This document shows positions 24,390-36,290 of a DNA stretch of 64,000 nucleotides, in pieces. The position numbers and the translations under genes are program-made. The stretch's first letter is position 1. Every line of letters starts with the position of its first letter. The DNA comes from Harmothoe impar. Its lineage: Eukaryota; Annelida; Polychaeta; Phyllodocida; Polynoidae. The notes beneath the pieces were generated by a model. It had not been told where the DNA came from, made no database searches, and was given only the letters and a program-made list of their open reading frames with translations. The stretch spans positions 19,646,381 to 19,710,380 of the forward strand of contig OX381713.1 in assembly GCA_947462335.1 (NCBI GenBank), in the 5' to 3' direction.

Positions 24390-24745
24390 AAGTCACATTA
24401 CCCACTACACACAACCTGTTTTAGTTCTAACTGCCTGCCATGTCTTCCCTCCGAGTCACACTCCCATGTGGTCTTATAATGGTGATGTTACCACTACACA
24501 ACCTCTTTTAATTACCATTGCCTGCCAAGTTTTCCCCCTACTAAGTCACATTTAATGTGCTCTTTTGATAATGATATTACACTAGACAACCTGTTTTATT
24601 TGTAACTGCCTCCCGTGTATACTGTTATATTCTATATATGTAATAGCTAGATGCAATGTATTCCCTTTGAGTCATATTACATGTGCTCTCAATGGCGGTA
24701 TTAACCTCTACGAAACATGTCTTAGTTGTTTCTTTTAGCCTATCA
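24390..24745. repeat. About 90-bp degenerate tandem repeat, 3-4 units
   Basis: Each unit contains AAGTCACATT, TGTGCTCT, GATATTAC, ACAACCTGTTTTA and ACTGCCTGCC in that order. AGTCAC/AGTCAT anchors fall at about 24391, 24454, 24544 and 24670. No gene is supported. Confidence 0.75.
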
Positions 24746-24749
24746 CAGA

Positions 24750-26935
24750 TCACACCATAGGATGTATAACTTGCGTTCCGATGGGTTGGCTGTTTTTATA
24801 GCCACATATATGAACCAGTATACGGTCAACCTGTGCATCTGTAAAGTGGTCCTGAAATATAAATCACTTCTCACTGTGTGTCAATTACTTACAATCAATA
24901 CAGCGCAACAAGGGAGGACAACGTTGCAGTCCTTTTTTCTCAAACTTATCCCTTATTTATCGAGCCTGTCCAATGCATTATGTATATCCATACAGACCTA
25001 CTACAATCCCTTCCAAAAGAAACCGCCAATTTGGCAGATGTTCCCTTATCACTCTGACTCTGAGGAGATCTTAATTGTAGAGGAAACTTCCACATGGGCA
25101 TTGGTAGAGAAGCTAATGTTACTCTTATGAGGGAGCCACATGTACCAGTGCATATTTTTATCGCTGGCATTCTTGTCTATAATCAGCATCTCTATAATTA
25201 GGTAGGACGAGTACTTAACCCCGTGAACCATGATGCCATGAATTCCATCTAGTTGGCAAATGCAGTGCAGACGTGTTAACCTCTAGTATGCCTAGCAAAA
25301 GTCTTCGATTATTCACAGATGTCTCAGCTAAATCATCCTCGTCGTACAATGTGGAATAGGTGGGGATTGAACAAGCGTGTACAGACAACCTATGTGTCTC
25401 GTTATGTTACCATCATAACCTATTCTTCTTACATTGAGTATTCTTTGATACAGTAACTACAGTTGTTTATTGGTCCATAACACAGCTGGCTCTCCCTAAA
25501 TGTCACTTAGAAGATCCCAGCCAATCTCTGGTGGGAAGGTGTCAAGGCCCTGCCCTACACATTCCTACGATACTTATGACTTATAATGTGTATTGAAACA
25601 CTTTCAGAAACTTGTCTAGCTTTATCTGAACCACTTTATAGTGTTTACTGGGTCATCAAATTGATCAAGACAAGTTCGATATCTCAATCTAATGCTTCTA
25701 AGAAGTAAATGATATATGAACTAGATACACCACAGCTTTGGCGGTTATATTATTCCGGAGCACCATAATTCAAACCCTAAGATAAGTATGGAAACTACAG
25801 GTTAAAATGACTTCTAAGAAAAATCATCAAAACTATGTATAATTTCCTTCCAAACCCTTCCATCAGCACTCTCACCCTCACATAGGTACTCGCATGGATC
25901 ACAGTTGGACAGTGAGGATGCTGAAGGGTCTCCTTTGTGGCTGCCTCAGTTGTAGATAACGGTATAGAGGTGCTTCGGTGTAGCTGCACTCAGGTGACTT
26001 GAACAGCTTCCCACCGGCTTCACAGCATGGCATAATGGTGTACGGTAATTACTTTGTGTAAGCTGTAGGGTGTACTCCTCTATCTTCACACAAAGGGTGA
26101 GAACTAGGGAACCCACAGGAGGGGGCGTGGATGGCTCGTGCTCTTATTTAAACAGGACAACATGACAAATCATAGCTCTAAAGAAACAGAACACTTATAC
26201 TCTTCTGAGCGGGGTCATTACTGGCCTTTGTAACGCTGGCATATAGTCTGTATAATATACAGATACTATATTATATAGGATGAAAGTGATAAGGGCAATC
26301 TGAGGACTGATAAATCATGTCTAGATTTATAACGGTAGAAGTGTTTTGAAGCCACTTGAAAGGGTGTGGCTTCCTTGCTGGCTTCTCAGTTGGTGGTATA
26401 ATAGTTAGTACCAAGTATGAATGAGCGGTGGTCTATCAAGAAGAACGAAAGGATCGCTCTAGAACCAAGCTTATGTCTAGTTAATACTGTAAATTTAGGT
26501 CATGCAGTTATATATGTCTAATCCCAATAAGCCGGTGCGAAACCAAGGTATAAGCTATCAATGTCATATTCCAATTTAGTTAGTATGTAAGGATTAAGCC
26601 CTGTGCTTGGATGATGTGTTAAGATCATTCTGGCTTGCCTTCTGGGTTGGCTACTTGGTATGACATGATTGTTTATCGAGATAACTACCTGACGCAGCTG
26701 CCAAACATGGAGACTCCATGGGGGATGCCTAGTTATTGGGTATATAACCCTTTGAGTATGGCATAGTTATTTACTACATTATGTCCTGTTGGCATAATGA
26801 ATCATTTATAAATCCAAAGCTGGTGAGTAACTCGCTTCATTGTTCATGGTGTTTACAGAAGATGGGGATGAATCTTACACTGTATACATTGTACCTTGAC
26901 ATGTAATTTGTTTATCCTTATTGATGTAATCATCT
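24750..26935. other. Gene-free interval
   Basis: Short open frames only, none with convincing splice signals. No repeats with recognisable ends. I see nothing else to report. Confidence 0.4.
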
Positions 26936-26941
26936 AAGATA

Positions 26942-27154
26942 GTGCCTCTACATGGGTAAAATTCGACACGGCGACACGGCCCTTTTAAAATCCGACAAGT
27001 GCGACACAGCCGTTTTAAAATTCGATGGACACAGGGATTTCTATAAGGCCCTAATATATGCTATATATATATAATTCGACACGACGACACAGCACCTTTG
27101 CTAAAATCCGACAGGGCGACACGGCTAAAATTGAGGGGACCCATGTAGAGGCAC
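26942..27154. mobile_element. MITE-like element with GTGCCTCTACATGGGT ends
   Basis: A perfect 16-bp terminal inverted repeat (26942-26957 and 27139-27154), flanked by AAGATA on both sides (26936-26941, 27155-27160), which reads as a 6-bp target-site duplication. The interior has direct and inverted copies of AAAATTCGACACGGCGACAC. It is 213 bp and non-coding. Confidence 0.92.
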
Positions 27155-27290
27155 AAGATAGGTATCATTTTCAGTCCTTAGAAATGTGTTTAACTTTAGA
27201 TCGTTTGTATTTTATGTTATCTGTTGAGGCAGCAGTTATCTTGTTGACTGTGGAGTAAAACCTGTCATTCAACTATGTGTTTCAGTGTAA

Positions 27291-27898
27291 AATCGAATAT
27301 TTATCTTTCCCAAAGTGCAGCGAAAGGATCTTCTAGAGATCCCTCAGGCTACTTGTTCACCAAAGGTAGCCATGGAAGAGCACTTCCTTTAAACTGACAT
27401 CACAGAGGGCGTGCATGAAAGGGGATAGAAGGGGGAAGAGTGTTTCACAGAGGGTAGTCTCTGAGGGCAAAAGGTGGGAATAAATAAATGAAGGTTAGAA
27501 GTGCACATAGATAACAAATACATCAGTCATAACATGGTGTGGTGTGTCTGTAGTGTGTGGGATGTGAGATATACAGACTGAGTCATACACTATCGGACAA
27601 AGGGGAAAGATACCAGTAAAAGATGAGCCCAGTGGAGGAGATAAGGGGTATAGGGTATAAAAAGATGCAGTTGTAAAGGAACAACTATATCACTCTTCAT
27701 GTATCAAGGAACTATCACTTGACAGTAAAGAGAACAAAGGCAAGTTGCCCTTCGATTGGCGAGGGTGAGGCAAGATAAAGACAAGGGTATAAGTGTCTTA
27801 TTCTTGTCCCTATAACTTCTGCCCCCTCTCCTGCCCTCTTTCCTTTGTCCCTCCTTCCTGTTCACTCTGTCTTTGTACATATTTGTTTCTCTCCCTCT
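27291..27898. other. Mostly gene-free, one weak exon candidate
   Basis: After TGTGTTTCAG at 27291 a frame of about 37 codons is open to a TGA near 27394, and could exit at AAAG|GTAGCC. This is too short to call. The rest has no recognised content. Confidence 0.3.
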
Positions 27899-27899
27899 T

Positions 27900-28325
27900 T
27901 CTCATCTCCCTGTCTCTGTCTCATCTCCTGGTCCCTCCAGGTCCTTCTGTCTCATCTCCTGGTCCCTCTAGGTCCCTCTGTCTCATCTCCTGGTCCCTCT
28001 AGGTCCCTCTGTCTCATCTCATGGTCCCTCCTGGTCCCTCTGTCTCATCTCCTGGTCCCTCCCGGTCCCTCTGTCTCATCTCCTGGTCCCTCCAGGTCCT
28101 TCTGTCTCATCTCCTGGTCCCTCCAGGTCCTTCTGTCTCATCTCCTGGTCCCTCTAGGTCCCTCTGTCTCATCTCCTGGTCCCTCTAGGTCCCTCTGTCT
28201 CATCTCATGGTCCCTCCTGGTCCCTCTGTCTCATCTCCTGGTCCCTCCCGGTCCCTCTGTCTCATCTCCTGGTCCCTCCAGGTCCCTCTGTCTCATCTCC
28301 TGGTCCCTCCTGGTCCCTCTGTCGA
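27900..28325. repeat. 31-bp minisatellite with a six-unit higher-order repeat
   Basis: About 13-14 units of TCTCATCTCCTGGTCCCTCT plus AGGTCCCTCTG. Variants mark the units (CTAGG, CCAGG, CCTGG, CCCGG). The rare CATCTCATGG variant appears at about 28017 and 28203, 186 bp apart, which is six units. The order of variants between repeats the same series. Confidence 0.95.
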
Positions 28326-28329
28326 TCTT

Positions 28330-29768
28330 TGTGCCTGTCGATCATTGGCTGTCTCTGTCTACGCTCCCCCTCCCAATATGTCCCTGTCAGTCTATCTCAC
28401 TCCTTGCCTGTCCTCCTCCCAATCCCCCCATGCCCACTGCTCCTCTGCTTTACCTCGTTTCACCTTGTTGGAGGTATCAGCCAGTGAGCAGGTTATGCCC
28501 ACAGACCCCATGCTGTGAGTAGGACTGACGGCAGGTGAGCCTACCCCCCCCCCGACTTCCCCACCACTTCCCCCTGCTCTCCAACACACCCACAACAGGA
28601 ACTGAGCACCATGTCTACCTGCAGGAGCTGGGCATCTGTGAATGTGGGAATCAAGAGGGAGGCCTTGTTCATGGTCGTAGTCAGACAGGGATAGAGACAC
28701 AGGCACATATAGAGACGAGACACTGACCGAGGGACTGAAAAAAAGGCACACTCACAGAGCATGAATGGCAGAAGTGGAACCAAATAATGGGACCAAACGC
28801 ATTCCATCGGAGAGCTGTATAGAATGTAGTTGCGCATTACAGGGAGAGGTTATCAGACTCATTAAGGTGGGGATTGGGGAGGCCGGCGGGCTGCAGTGCT
28901 AGATCCATCCCCAAGTGGCTGCAGAGCCCGGCTGCAGAGTTGAATATGTAGGGGTAAGCATGGCTATCAAGAGGGGGGTAGGGGAGACAGGTTATGGGCG
29001 GTGGTGGCGGAGGCTGCTGGATCCCTGAGTAGTCTGTGGAGGTGCTGGTGGTGACATACAGACGGGGGTGTTGAGACATGGTAGACGGCCACATAAACAC
29101 AGGGCAGCCTCATCCAGGGTCCCAGCACCCCTCCACCCCTCCTCCATACCATCCCCTGCAGACACACCTGTGGAACTCCCACCCACCTGTAAGCCACCCA
29201 CCTGTAAAGCAACCACCTGTAGCCAGTACCTCTGGGGGGACTGCTACCCCCACCCACCCACCCCCATACAGACATCATGTATACACTATGTCTATGTTCC
29301 TGGCTACTTGCTAACAGTACTGGAGCTGCTTTCCTGCTGAGAGCAATGCCTGCCAACGCTGTAACCCCTACCCCCTGAGCCTAGTCTAACTCTTATATTA
29401 CCAGCGGACGCCCCAGGGATCTCCTTATATGCAATTTCCTTACTGATGGCTCGTGGCTCACAGCTGGCTTTAATTACTATTTTATCTAGTTTCCTTTTCT
29501 CCTGTATCTCTACACACCTTGCTCTCTAGTCTCTTTACTATTACCCTCCTCTCTGCCGTCTTATTATGCCCTTCCTGCCTTCCTCCCTACCTTCCTAAAT
29601 TAATACCTGCCTTCCTCTCCCCCTCCCCTCTCTACCTATCCATCCATTTCTGATGTCAGTAATGCCTTCTCCCCTTAATTCCTTTCCTGATTGCGTCAGC
29701 ATGTTAAACCATGAGATAATAATACAATGAGACCAGTCTAAGCTCTACATCTCTTTATCCCCTTTCAG
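28330..29768. other. No supported gene
   Basis: C-rich plus strand with a poly-C run at about 28544-28552 and (ACCTGT)-rich words at 29165-29222. It may be intron or upstream sequence of the exon at 29769. Confidence 0.4.
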
Positions 29769-29994
29769 CACATACTTGATAGCAGCAAGGACAGTTGCCA
29801 ACCCATATAAACTACAACAGATAACTAGCAGCTTTTTACAAGATGTACCAAGTAATGGACGCTATGATCCACAGTCAGGCAGACGGGTCGGGGTATGTCT
29901 TGGATCTCCTCAGGGAAAAAGAGGTTTAAAAAATGGTTCCTACTGGGAGTCCATTACATATAAACCATGTAGAAAGCCACAGTTTGGCAGCTGA
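29769..29994 (+). CDS. Candidate terminal exon with 3' untranslated region
   Basis: The acceptor CTCTTTATCCCCTTTCAG (ending 29768) opens a 74-codon frame ending TGA at 29992-29994. The peptide contains NPYKLQQITSSFLQDVPSNG and then RYDPQSGRRVGVCLGSPQGK, with a basic, Gly/Ser-rich C-terminus. AATAAA occurs at 30233-30238 and again at 30260-30265, giving a 3' untranslated region of about 250-290 bp. Acceptor, long frame and paired polyadenylation signals agree. I do not recognise the family and upstream exons were not identified. Confidence 0.5.
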
Positions 29995-30232
29995 ATAGGA
30001 CAGTTGAAGTGTCTGTGGGTCTCTGGAGGTGAGGAGGTGTTTTTATTGATCAAAGGAAGGGCATTCCTCATGTGGATTTCCGGTCCCATGAAATAACATT
30101 GGAAACATGTTTCACTTGTGTGGTATTTTTCCTGGTTCACACGCAGGACTGTTATAAAAAGAATTACTCAAATGAAGAACACTACCACTGGAAGGCATTG
30201 GGTTTTTATACGTTCTATGTCAGCTCTCCTTC

Positions 30233-30265
30233 AATAAAATGCCTCCATATTTAAATTGCAATAAA
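30233..30265 (+). terminator. Two polyadenylation signals
   Basis: AATAAA at 30233-30238 and 30260-30265, about 240-270 bp after the candidate stop at 29994. Confidence 0.45.
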
Positions 30266-30723
30266 GCAGTAAAACCAATCATTACCTCGGTGGTAGCCGG
30301 ACATTTTCTTTATCCCTTTTTCTGCTTTATATTTCATGTTTTAATCTCTCTGAGATTTGGTGTGGGCTGGTTCCAACCCCCATCCCCTATCCGCAACTCA
30401 AATACCCCCTGATTTGATAACCTCTGAACTCCATAGAAACGCTGTAGCAGGCAGTGCAGGATCAGCAACTTCCCCATCTATAACCCAAACACTCACTACC
30501 ATCAGCCACTCTGCCAGTGTCTGACAGACATGATGATATCAGCTAGATACTGTATCAGATGTCCCATACCTGCTGTCAGTCCTCAACCACCTACCAGGTA
30601 CACAACCTACCTATCTATATAGATCTACACCTACAAGCAGTAGCCTAACTATACTAACCCTCACCCCACCCCTAACATACACATTCAGTGTTTCAGCTGA
30701 ATTTTGAATAAAGGTTGAATCAA

Positions 30724-30784
30724 CATCGAAATAAAATGTTAATCAGTTTTCAATGTTGATTTAATGTTCTGTGCCCACTGGGAT
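30724..30784. mobile_element. Half copy of the CCCAGTGGGCACA family
   Basis: The reverse complement begins CCCAGTGGGCACAGAACATT, followed by AAATCAACATTGAAAACTG. Only one end is clear, so it is a fragment. Confidence 0.65.
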
Positions 30785-30909
30785 AGGACTCCCCATTAAT
30801 ATTTCATTTTAATGGGAAAAGGTCCTGTAGGACAGCGCCCTCCCCTCTGGCTGATAGATGTCACAGATGTCACGTCCACAGGGAAACGCCATGCAGGATG
30901 GCCTTCCCT

Positions 30910-31965
30910 TAATCTACACCTACATAGGCAACATTACAACGGATTATATACTGCCTCTGGTCTGTACTGCAGATGGTGTTATCTGCGTACCTACACAGCT
31001 TACATTACAGCAGATACTGCCTCCAGTCTGTAGTGCAGGAGGCGTTATCTGCACACCTACACAGCTTACATTACAGCAGATACTGCCTCCAGTCTGTAGT
31101 GCAGGAGGCGTTATCTGCACACCTACACAGCTTACATTACAGCAGATACTGCCTCTAGTCTGTAGTGCAGGAGACGCTATCTGCGTACCTACACAGCTTA
31201 CATTACAGCAGATAGTGCCTCTAGTCTGTAGTGCAGGAGACGCTATCTGCACACCTACACAGCTTACATTACAGCAGACACTGCCTCTAGTCTGTAGTGC
31301 AGGAGACGCTATCTGCACACCTACACAGCTTACATTACAGCAGATAGTGCCCTTATTCTGTAATGTAGGAGGTGTTATCTGCACACCTACGCAGCTTACA
31401 TTACAGCAGACACTGCCTCTAGTCTGTAGTGCAGGAGACGCTATCTGCACACCTACACAGCTTACATTACAGCAGACACTGCCTCTAGTCTGTAGTGCAG
31501 GAGGTGTTATCTGCACACCTACACAGCTTACATTACAGCAGATAGTGCCCTTATTCTGTAATGTAGGAGGTGCTATCTGTACACCTACACAATTTACATT
31601 ACAGCAGATAGTGCCTCTAGTCTGTAGTGTAGGAAGCATTATCTGCAAACCTACACAGCTTACATTACAGCAGATACTGCCTCTAGTCTGTAGTGTAGGA
31701 GGCGTTATCTGCACACCAACACAGCTTCCATTACAGCAGATACTGCCTCTAGTCTGCAGTGTAGGAGGCGTTATCTTTACACCTACACAGCTTACATTAC
31801 AGCAGATACTGCCTCTAGTCTGTAGTCTAGGAAATGCTATCTGTACACCTACACAGCTTACATTAGAGCAGATACTGCCTCTAGTCTGTAGTGTAGGAGG
31901 CGTTATCTGCGTACCTACACGTCTTACATTTGAGCAGATACTGTGTCTGGTCTATACTACTGTAA
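30910..31965. repeat. 66-bp minisatellite, 16 copies, open on both strands
   Basis: Each unit contains CAGCTTACATTACAGCAGAT, then ACTGCCTC, AGTCTGTAGTG and TATCTGC. The period of 66 keeps frames open: plus-strand units read as 22 residues with QLTLQQILP and ICTPT, including two cysteines. Sixteen units are countable. The flanking units (1 and 16) are the most diverged. A cysteine-rich repeat protein is conceivable, but both strands are open and substitutions look neutral, so a minisatellite is the safer call. Confidence 0.9.
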
Positions 31966-32204
31966 GTTCACTGCCTCTAATTTCGACCCTTCCCTTGTGA
32001 AAGAGGTCTGATGAAGGAAACGTAAACATTCATTATCATAGTCGCGAAGATGATTTTCATATAAAATTGCTCCATTAGTCAATATGCCGACAAGATCCAT
32101 CATTAGTTATCAGTTAGTGTCAGACCCTATATCTCAAGAACTTGGACTATGTACATCAGCCCCTCCTGTACCCAGTCCCCTCAGGAAGACATGGGGTTAG
32201 ACCG

Positions 32205-32218
32205 GTTACCTTGGTAAC
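32205..32218. promoter_or_regulatory. Perfect RFX X-box
   Basis: GTTACCTTGGTAAC is an exact palindrome with a two-base centre and fits the RFX X-box consensus RYYNYYWWRRNRAC at all positions. It lies 27 bp before an ATGGCGGC start on the plus strand. A YY1-type GCCGCCATCTTGG lies at about 32268. X-boxes are known in promoters of cilium genes. Confidence 0.6.
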
Positions 32219-32244
32219 AGCAGGACGCAGGTATACAGTAAATA

Positions 32245-32381
32245 TGGCGGCAAATCATGTCGGCCGCCATCTTGGTCCCCCGCCTAGAGGTATTCTCCAG
32301 GTTGCAGCATGTGGGAACAAGACGAAGAAGGACTTGAAATGTGATAACCTGTGTAGCTTGGGGGGCATGGGAAACCGATGA
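32245..32381 (+). CDS. Candidate first exon beside the X-box
   Basis: AATATGGCGGC gives a start with MAANHVGRHLGPPPRG, after which CTAGAG|GTATTC at about 32290 could be a donor. Unspliced, the frame runs 45 codons to a TGA. The opposite strand also offers an ATG in the YY1-type motif (AAGATGGCGGCC), so the direction is uncertain. The support is promoter context only. Confidence 0.3.
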
Positions 32382-32399
32382 ATTATATTTGTGACTGTC

Positions 32400-33400
32400 T
32401 CCATCACTAATCCAGTGGCGTACAATATGTATGTGCCTTTATAATTATGAGACTGGCACATATTTGAGACTACATATGTATTATTTCAAGACCCCTGTAC
32501 ATCTGATGCTTACCGGTATTCAAAACTATCACACATTTCAGACCCTGGTGCATACATATACGATATACAGAGTACCCTAGACGTCAGGAACTAGCCAGAG
32601 TGAGAAGGATCGCCTGAGTAGTACAACCACAGTAAGGGGCGTAACCCAAACCCGAAAGTGTTAGCAGGTGTCGCCTCACGTAGACGTGGGATCCAGGTAC
32701 TATCAGTCAGCGGGTTCAGACCCGATAAATGACAACAGGCTGTGGCAGATCAGACACAGCCTGATAGAGTACTAGTACTCCCAGGGGAGTCCTGTAGGCA
32801 GTCCTGACACCACCAGGCAACTATCCTGGAGGCAGTTTGGTCATTCTGAATGCTACCAAATGCACGAATCCCACATATATACTGCATGGCTTATGGAGAG
32901 AGAGGATCAAGTAGGTACTGAAGGTAGTTGGTCTAGCTTAACAATGATAGGTAGGAGTGCCCACATGTATTCAGGGCAATGGCCTGCTGTCACTTCTGTT
33001 TGCTCTTTTTTAGCAAAATGCTCATGGTATTTTCCGGAATTCCTGGAACCTTGTGAATGCTACACCTGGCAGAAACTGACAGATCAATATCTAACCTCTG
33101 AATGTCTAGCTTCCAGTGGAAAGGACGGAAGGATGAGGGCTCTAAAAATGTCGTATTTCAGAGACAGATATATGCACAAAATGCTATGGGTCCATCACAT
33201 GCCTACTAACTTAGAATTGTCATATTAGACGGCAGATAGCAGAACAAATTACGTGGGCTATCTAGTTGTTAGGTATCTAGAGAAAATGGAAAATGAAATG
33301 GCTGTGCTAGTGTGTAAGCCTTACCTACCCTATGAACAGTCAAATCACCCCAATGTGTTCTTATCATCACTGGTTATCGGGTTGGTTGGCAGTGTTGATC
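32400..33400. other. No supported gene
   Basis: A short hairpin at about 32735-32762 pairs CAGGCTGTG with CACAGCCTG. The 122-codon frame at 32860-33228 lacks recognisable features or splice support and is not called. Confidence 0.35.
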
Positions 33401-33410
33401 ATTATTCTGT

Positions 33411-33980
33411 GAAGTGACATTGGCGCTGTCAAATGGCTGGTTAGAGACCCTGATACATTTTACATGTTGGCTTTAGGGTTTATATATTGCAGTCAGTCCG
33501 ACACTGTTTGGGTTAGGCCAAAAAAAAAAAGGTTTGTTACATGTAACATGGCAAGAAAATGTAGGGTCGGTAGGTCGGATTCTTTTTTTAAACTTTCTTT
33601 TTCAACATGAAAGTACTACCAAGCCTCGCCGAAGACCCTAAAATTGACAACAAAAAAAGGATAAAAATACCTAAATTTCTTCAAAATTGCATTAAAAAAC
33701 GTAGGGTCGGCCCTATTTTGATAGTCTAGATATGTCTCATGTCAAAATGGCAGTGGTAGTTCCTAGTCTTTACATACAAAGATCAATCACTTGGCGAATA
33801 CCTGAATGAACGGCTTAACCCATCTCTAAACCCCTCTCACCCTATCCCCCCCCGCTCCCCTCTGGCTGGGGTATGTATCTACCTGGGTCGGAGGTGTTAA
33901 TCGGAGTGGTGTGAAGTGACATTGCTCCTGTCAGATGGCTGTTTAGGGATCCTGATGCATTTATCATGTTGGGTTTAGGG
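33411..33980. repeat. Direct repeat pair flanking a dispersed repeat
   Basis: About 72 bp (GTGAAGTGACATTG, CTGTCAAATGGCTG, TTTAGGGTTT) occurs at 33411-33482 and again, diverged, at 33911-33980, about 500 bp apart in the same orientation. The TAGGGTCGGT repeat copy lies between them. Confidence 0.75.
33517..33725. repeat. Interspersed repeat, TAGGGTCGGT family, copy B
   Basis: It starts with a run of A, then GTAACATGGCAAG, TAGGGTCGGTAGGTCGGAT, a T-run, an AT-rich middle and GGTCGGCCCTATTTTGATAG. The order is the same as in the copy at 81-195. Confidence 0.75.
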
Positions 33981-33984
33981 TTTG

Positions 33985-36190
33985 GTGGGTCATGTTTGGG
34001 GTTCTTTGGGTACATGCAGTGGTTGTTATACAGTGTGCTAAACAAATAGGTATCCATGGATCTCTTTGGCACTGAAAGTTGCATCTCAACCCTTAATCTT
34101 CTCCTAGAAATGTGGCGACTATATATTATTGAATTATTCTACTTCATCTCTTTGTTCATTTCCTTAAGGGAAAACGACATCATTTATAAATGATTCAAAA
34201 TAAATGTAATTGACCGTTTAATTGCCTCATATTGCTGCCATACTAGATTTACCACATGCTATTCTTTTTCTTTCAATGTATTATTCTCCCTGGTGATGAG
34301 CATCCCTTTCGGAAAACTATTTATTCGGCCTCTTATTTGAAACGTTGTGGTATTCCGCTTCTCCCTTTATATCTATTTAGTCTAGTTCAAGACTATATCG
34401 TAAACAAATTAAGACTTAATTAAATTCTAGAGCAGATTCGCTCTTTAAATAAACATCTCCATACTCAGAAAAACTTTAATCTACCAGCTGCAGTACTTAG
34501 CATGTATCCTTCCAGACAGAACAACAAACATGCAATCAAGTTACATAAACAGTTAATTCTGTGTACAGTATCAGATTCAGCATCCAGATAATACAAACAC
34601 ATAAAACAAACACAATTATACAGTAACAATAATCTCCCAGACCACCGCTTACAGATATCTTGTGCCGATTATTGTTGTAGATGATAATATTACCCACCTG
34701 TAAGCGATATGCCACCTGTCGGGCCAAAAATAATAAAAGGTGCATTTCAGATTCAAGTTGGATAAAAAAAAGTACCCAGACAGGTTTTTTTTGTTGTTGT
34801 TAGAAATTGACTGCAATTGACGTCATTCATAGCTTGCCTTGGAGTATGTCAGAGAGAATTCCTGAATATCAAAAAATGAGATTATGTAGGGGTGGGCGTT
34901 TTTCTCAGTAGAGCCTTGCGTCTATGAAACAACTAATTTCCCTTTGAACGTGGGATAAGTTGCAGTAATGACAAACCTACCCTATAAGAACAATACAGGG
35001 TGGGGGATACAACGGTAGATGATAAAAGAAAATATGAGCTTTATGTAAGCAGAAGGGATCAGGAAGAGGGGGGTAAATAAGTTATAGTTTATTCGTTATA
35101 CCACCTGTTGATAATAATGTAATTGATCCTACTTACCGCTTGGTAAACACTCCGAAGATGATAATGGTAAACAGAGAAGAAAACACAGCATGTAAGATGT
35201 AAGAAGAACGAACTATATAATTGATGCTGCATTGATAAAAATAAAAGGCAACATAATATGTAAATACATAATAAAAACAGTGGATACCACATTACATCAA
35301 CCAGTAATAGATACATATACCACCTGGTAGAGTTGTTCATTTACAATCACCTGTATATTCTATACCAATAAACAAAGCTTTTTACATCATAAATAACATT
35401 GTCTAAACACTAAAGAAGAATCATGGAGCCCCCGCATAATTCTGCCAAGAATAATACTTAGTGAGAAGAAAAATTAACAGTAGATATAAACTACTTAGGG
35501 GTAAATAATTGGGAAAATAAGAGGAGGTCTAAGTACACTTAACGCCCACACATATAAAAAGCATTTGTAGATACATTACGCCCTATTGTAACAAATACAT
35601 GTCACCTGATGATGTTGTTAATTCGTTTGTTAACAATTTATTGTACCATTCTAAAATCAATAGACAGAGGTTTCTTAATGTTTAGACACTGTTAAATAAG
35701 AAGTGGCTGGCATGTCTATGATATTTATTATTTATATCCTTTCCAAACCAAGCTCTGCTGGCTCTGATGTTTTAATAAGGTATATATTATTTTATCGTTC
35801 AAGTTTGACTATAGAACCAGGTATACATTCAAAGACACTAGTTTCCTGCCGTAGTCAGCATCATTATGTTGGTGCGTTGGGGATGCCCAAAATGGATTTC
35901 TGAAAAGAACTATTACCAAACCTAAACGGAAAGCAGGGAAATTGTAACTTGTTTCTCCAATTTATGAAGATTTATAAGGGTTAGGCTAGGCATACCAGCA
36001 ACTTACATAGGTGGTGAGGCTTGTTGCATTACTGAAGGCTGGTAAATTACTAGAGGTCTCACGCATGTAACAACAAAAGTCTTGCCAAGGGCCAATTACT
36101 CTCGTTCCCATTGCCCTCCGTCAAAAAGGAAGGCTCTGGTAAGAATCACCTTGAACTTTCAGCTTGTTAGGTTGGAGCAATCCCTAGTGG
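33985..36190. other. Gene-free AT-rich interval
   Basis: No exon, tandem array or terminal-repeat element recognised. Open frames are short. Confidence 0.4.
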
Positions 36191-36194
36191 TATA

Positions 36195-36290
36195 GGTTGG
36201 AACCAACAATCAGGAACCAGACTGTATGATGGTAGTAGTTCCATTATACTTTCTGGTTCAAGTTTTGGTTCCTGTCTGCTGGTTCCAGGC
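36195..36290. mobile_element. Short hairpin MITE, GGTTGGAACC ends
   Basis: The left arm GGTTGGAACCAACAATCAGG pairs with the right end, which complements to GCCTGGAACC, AGCAGACAGGAACC. TA lies on each side (36193-36194, 36291-36292). It is 96 bp and non-coding. Confidence 0.65.

Noticed and set aside
27845..28522. 225-codon Ser/Leu/Pro-rich frame
   Set aside because: It lies across the 31-bp minisatellite. Its apparent peptide periodicity reflects three shifted readings of the same unit.
32641..32770. tRNA-like or SINE-like segment with GGGTTCAGACCC and a CAGGCTGTG hairpin
   Set aside because: The B-box match is imperfect, no convincing A-box or cloverleaf forms, and there is no A-rich tail.
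32860..33228. 122-codon open frame
   Set aside because: No start context, splice signals, domain or neighbouring support. It is a length reachable by chance.
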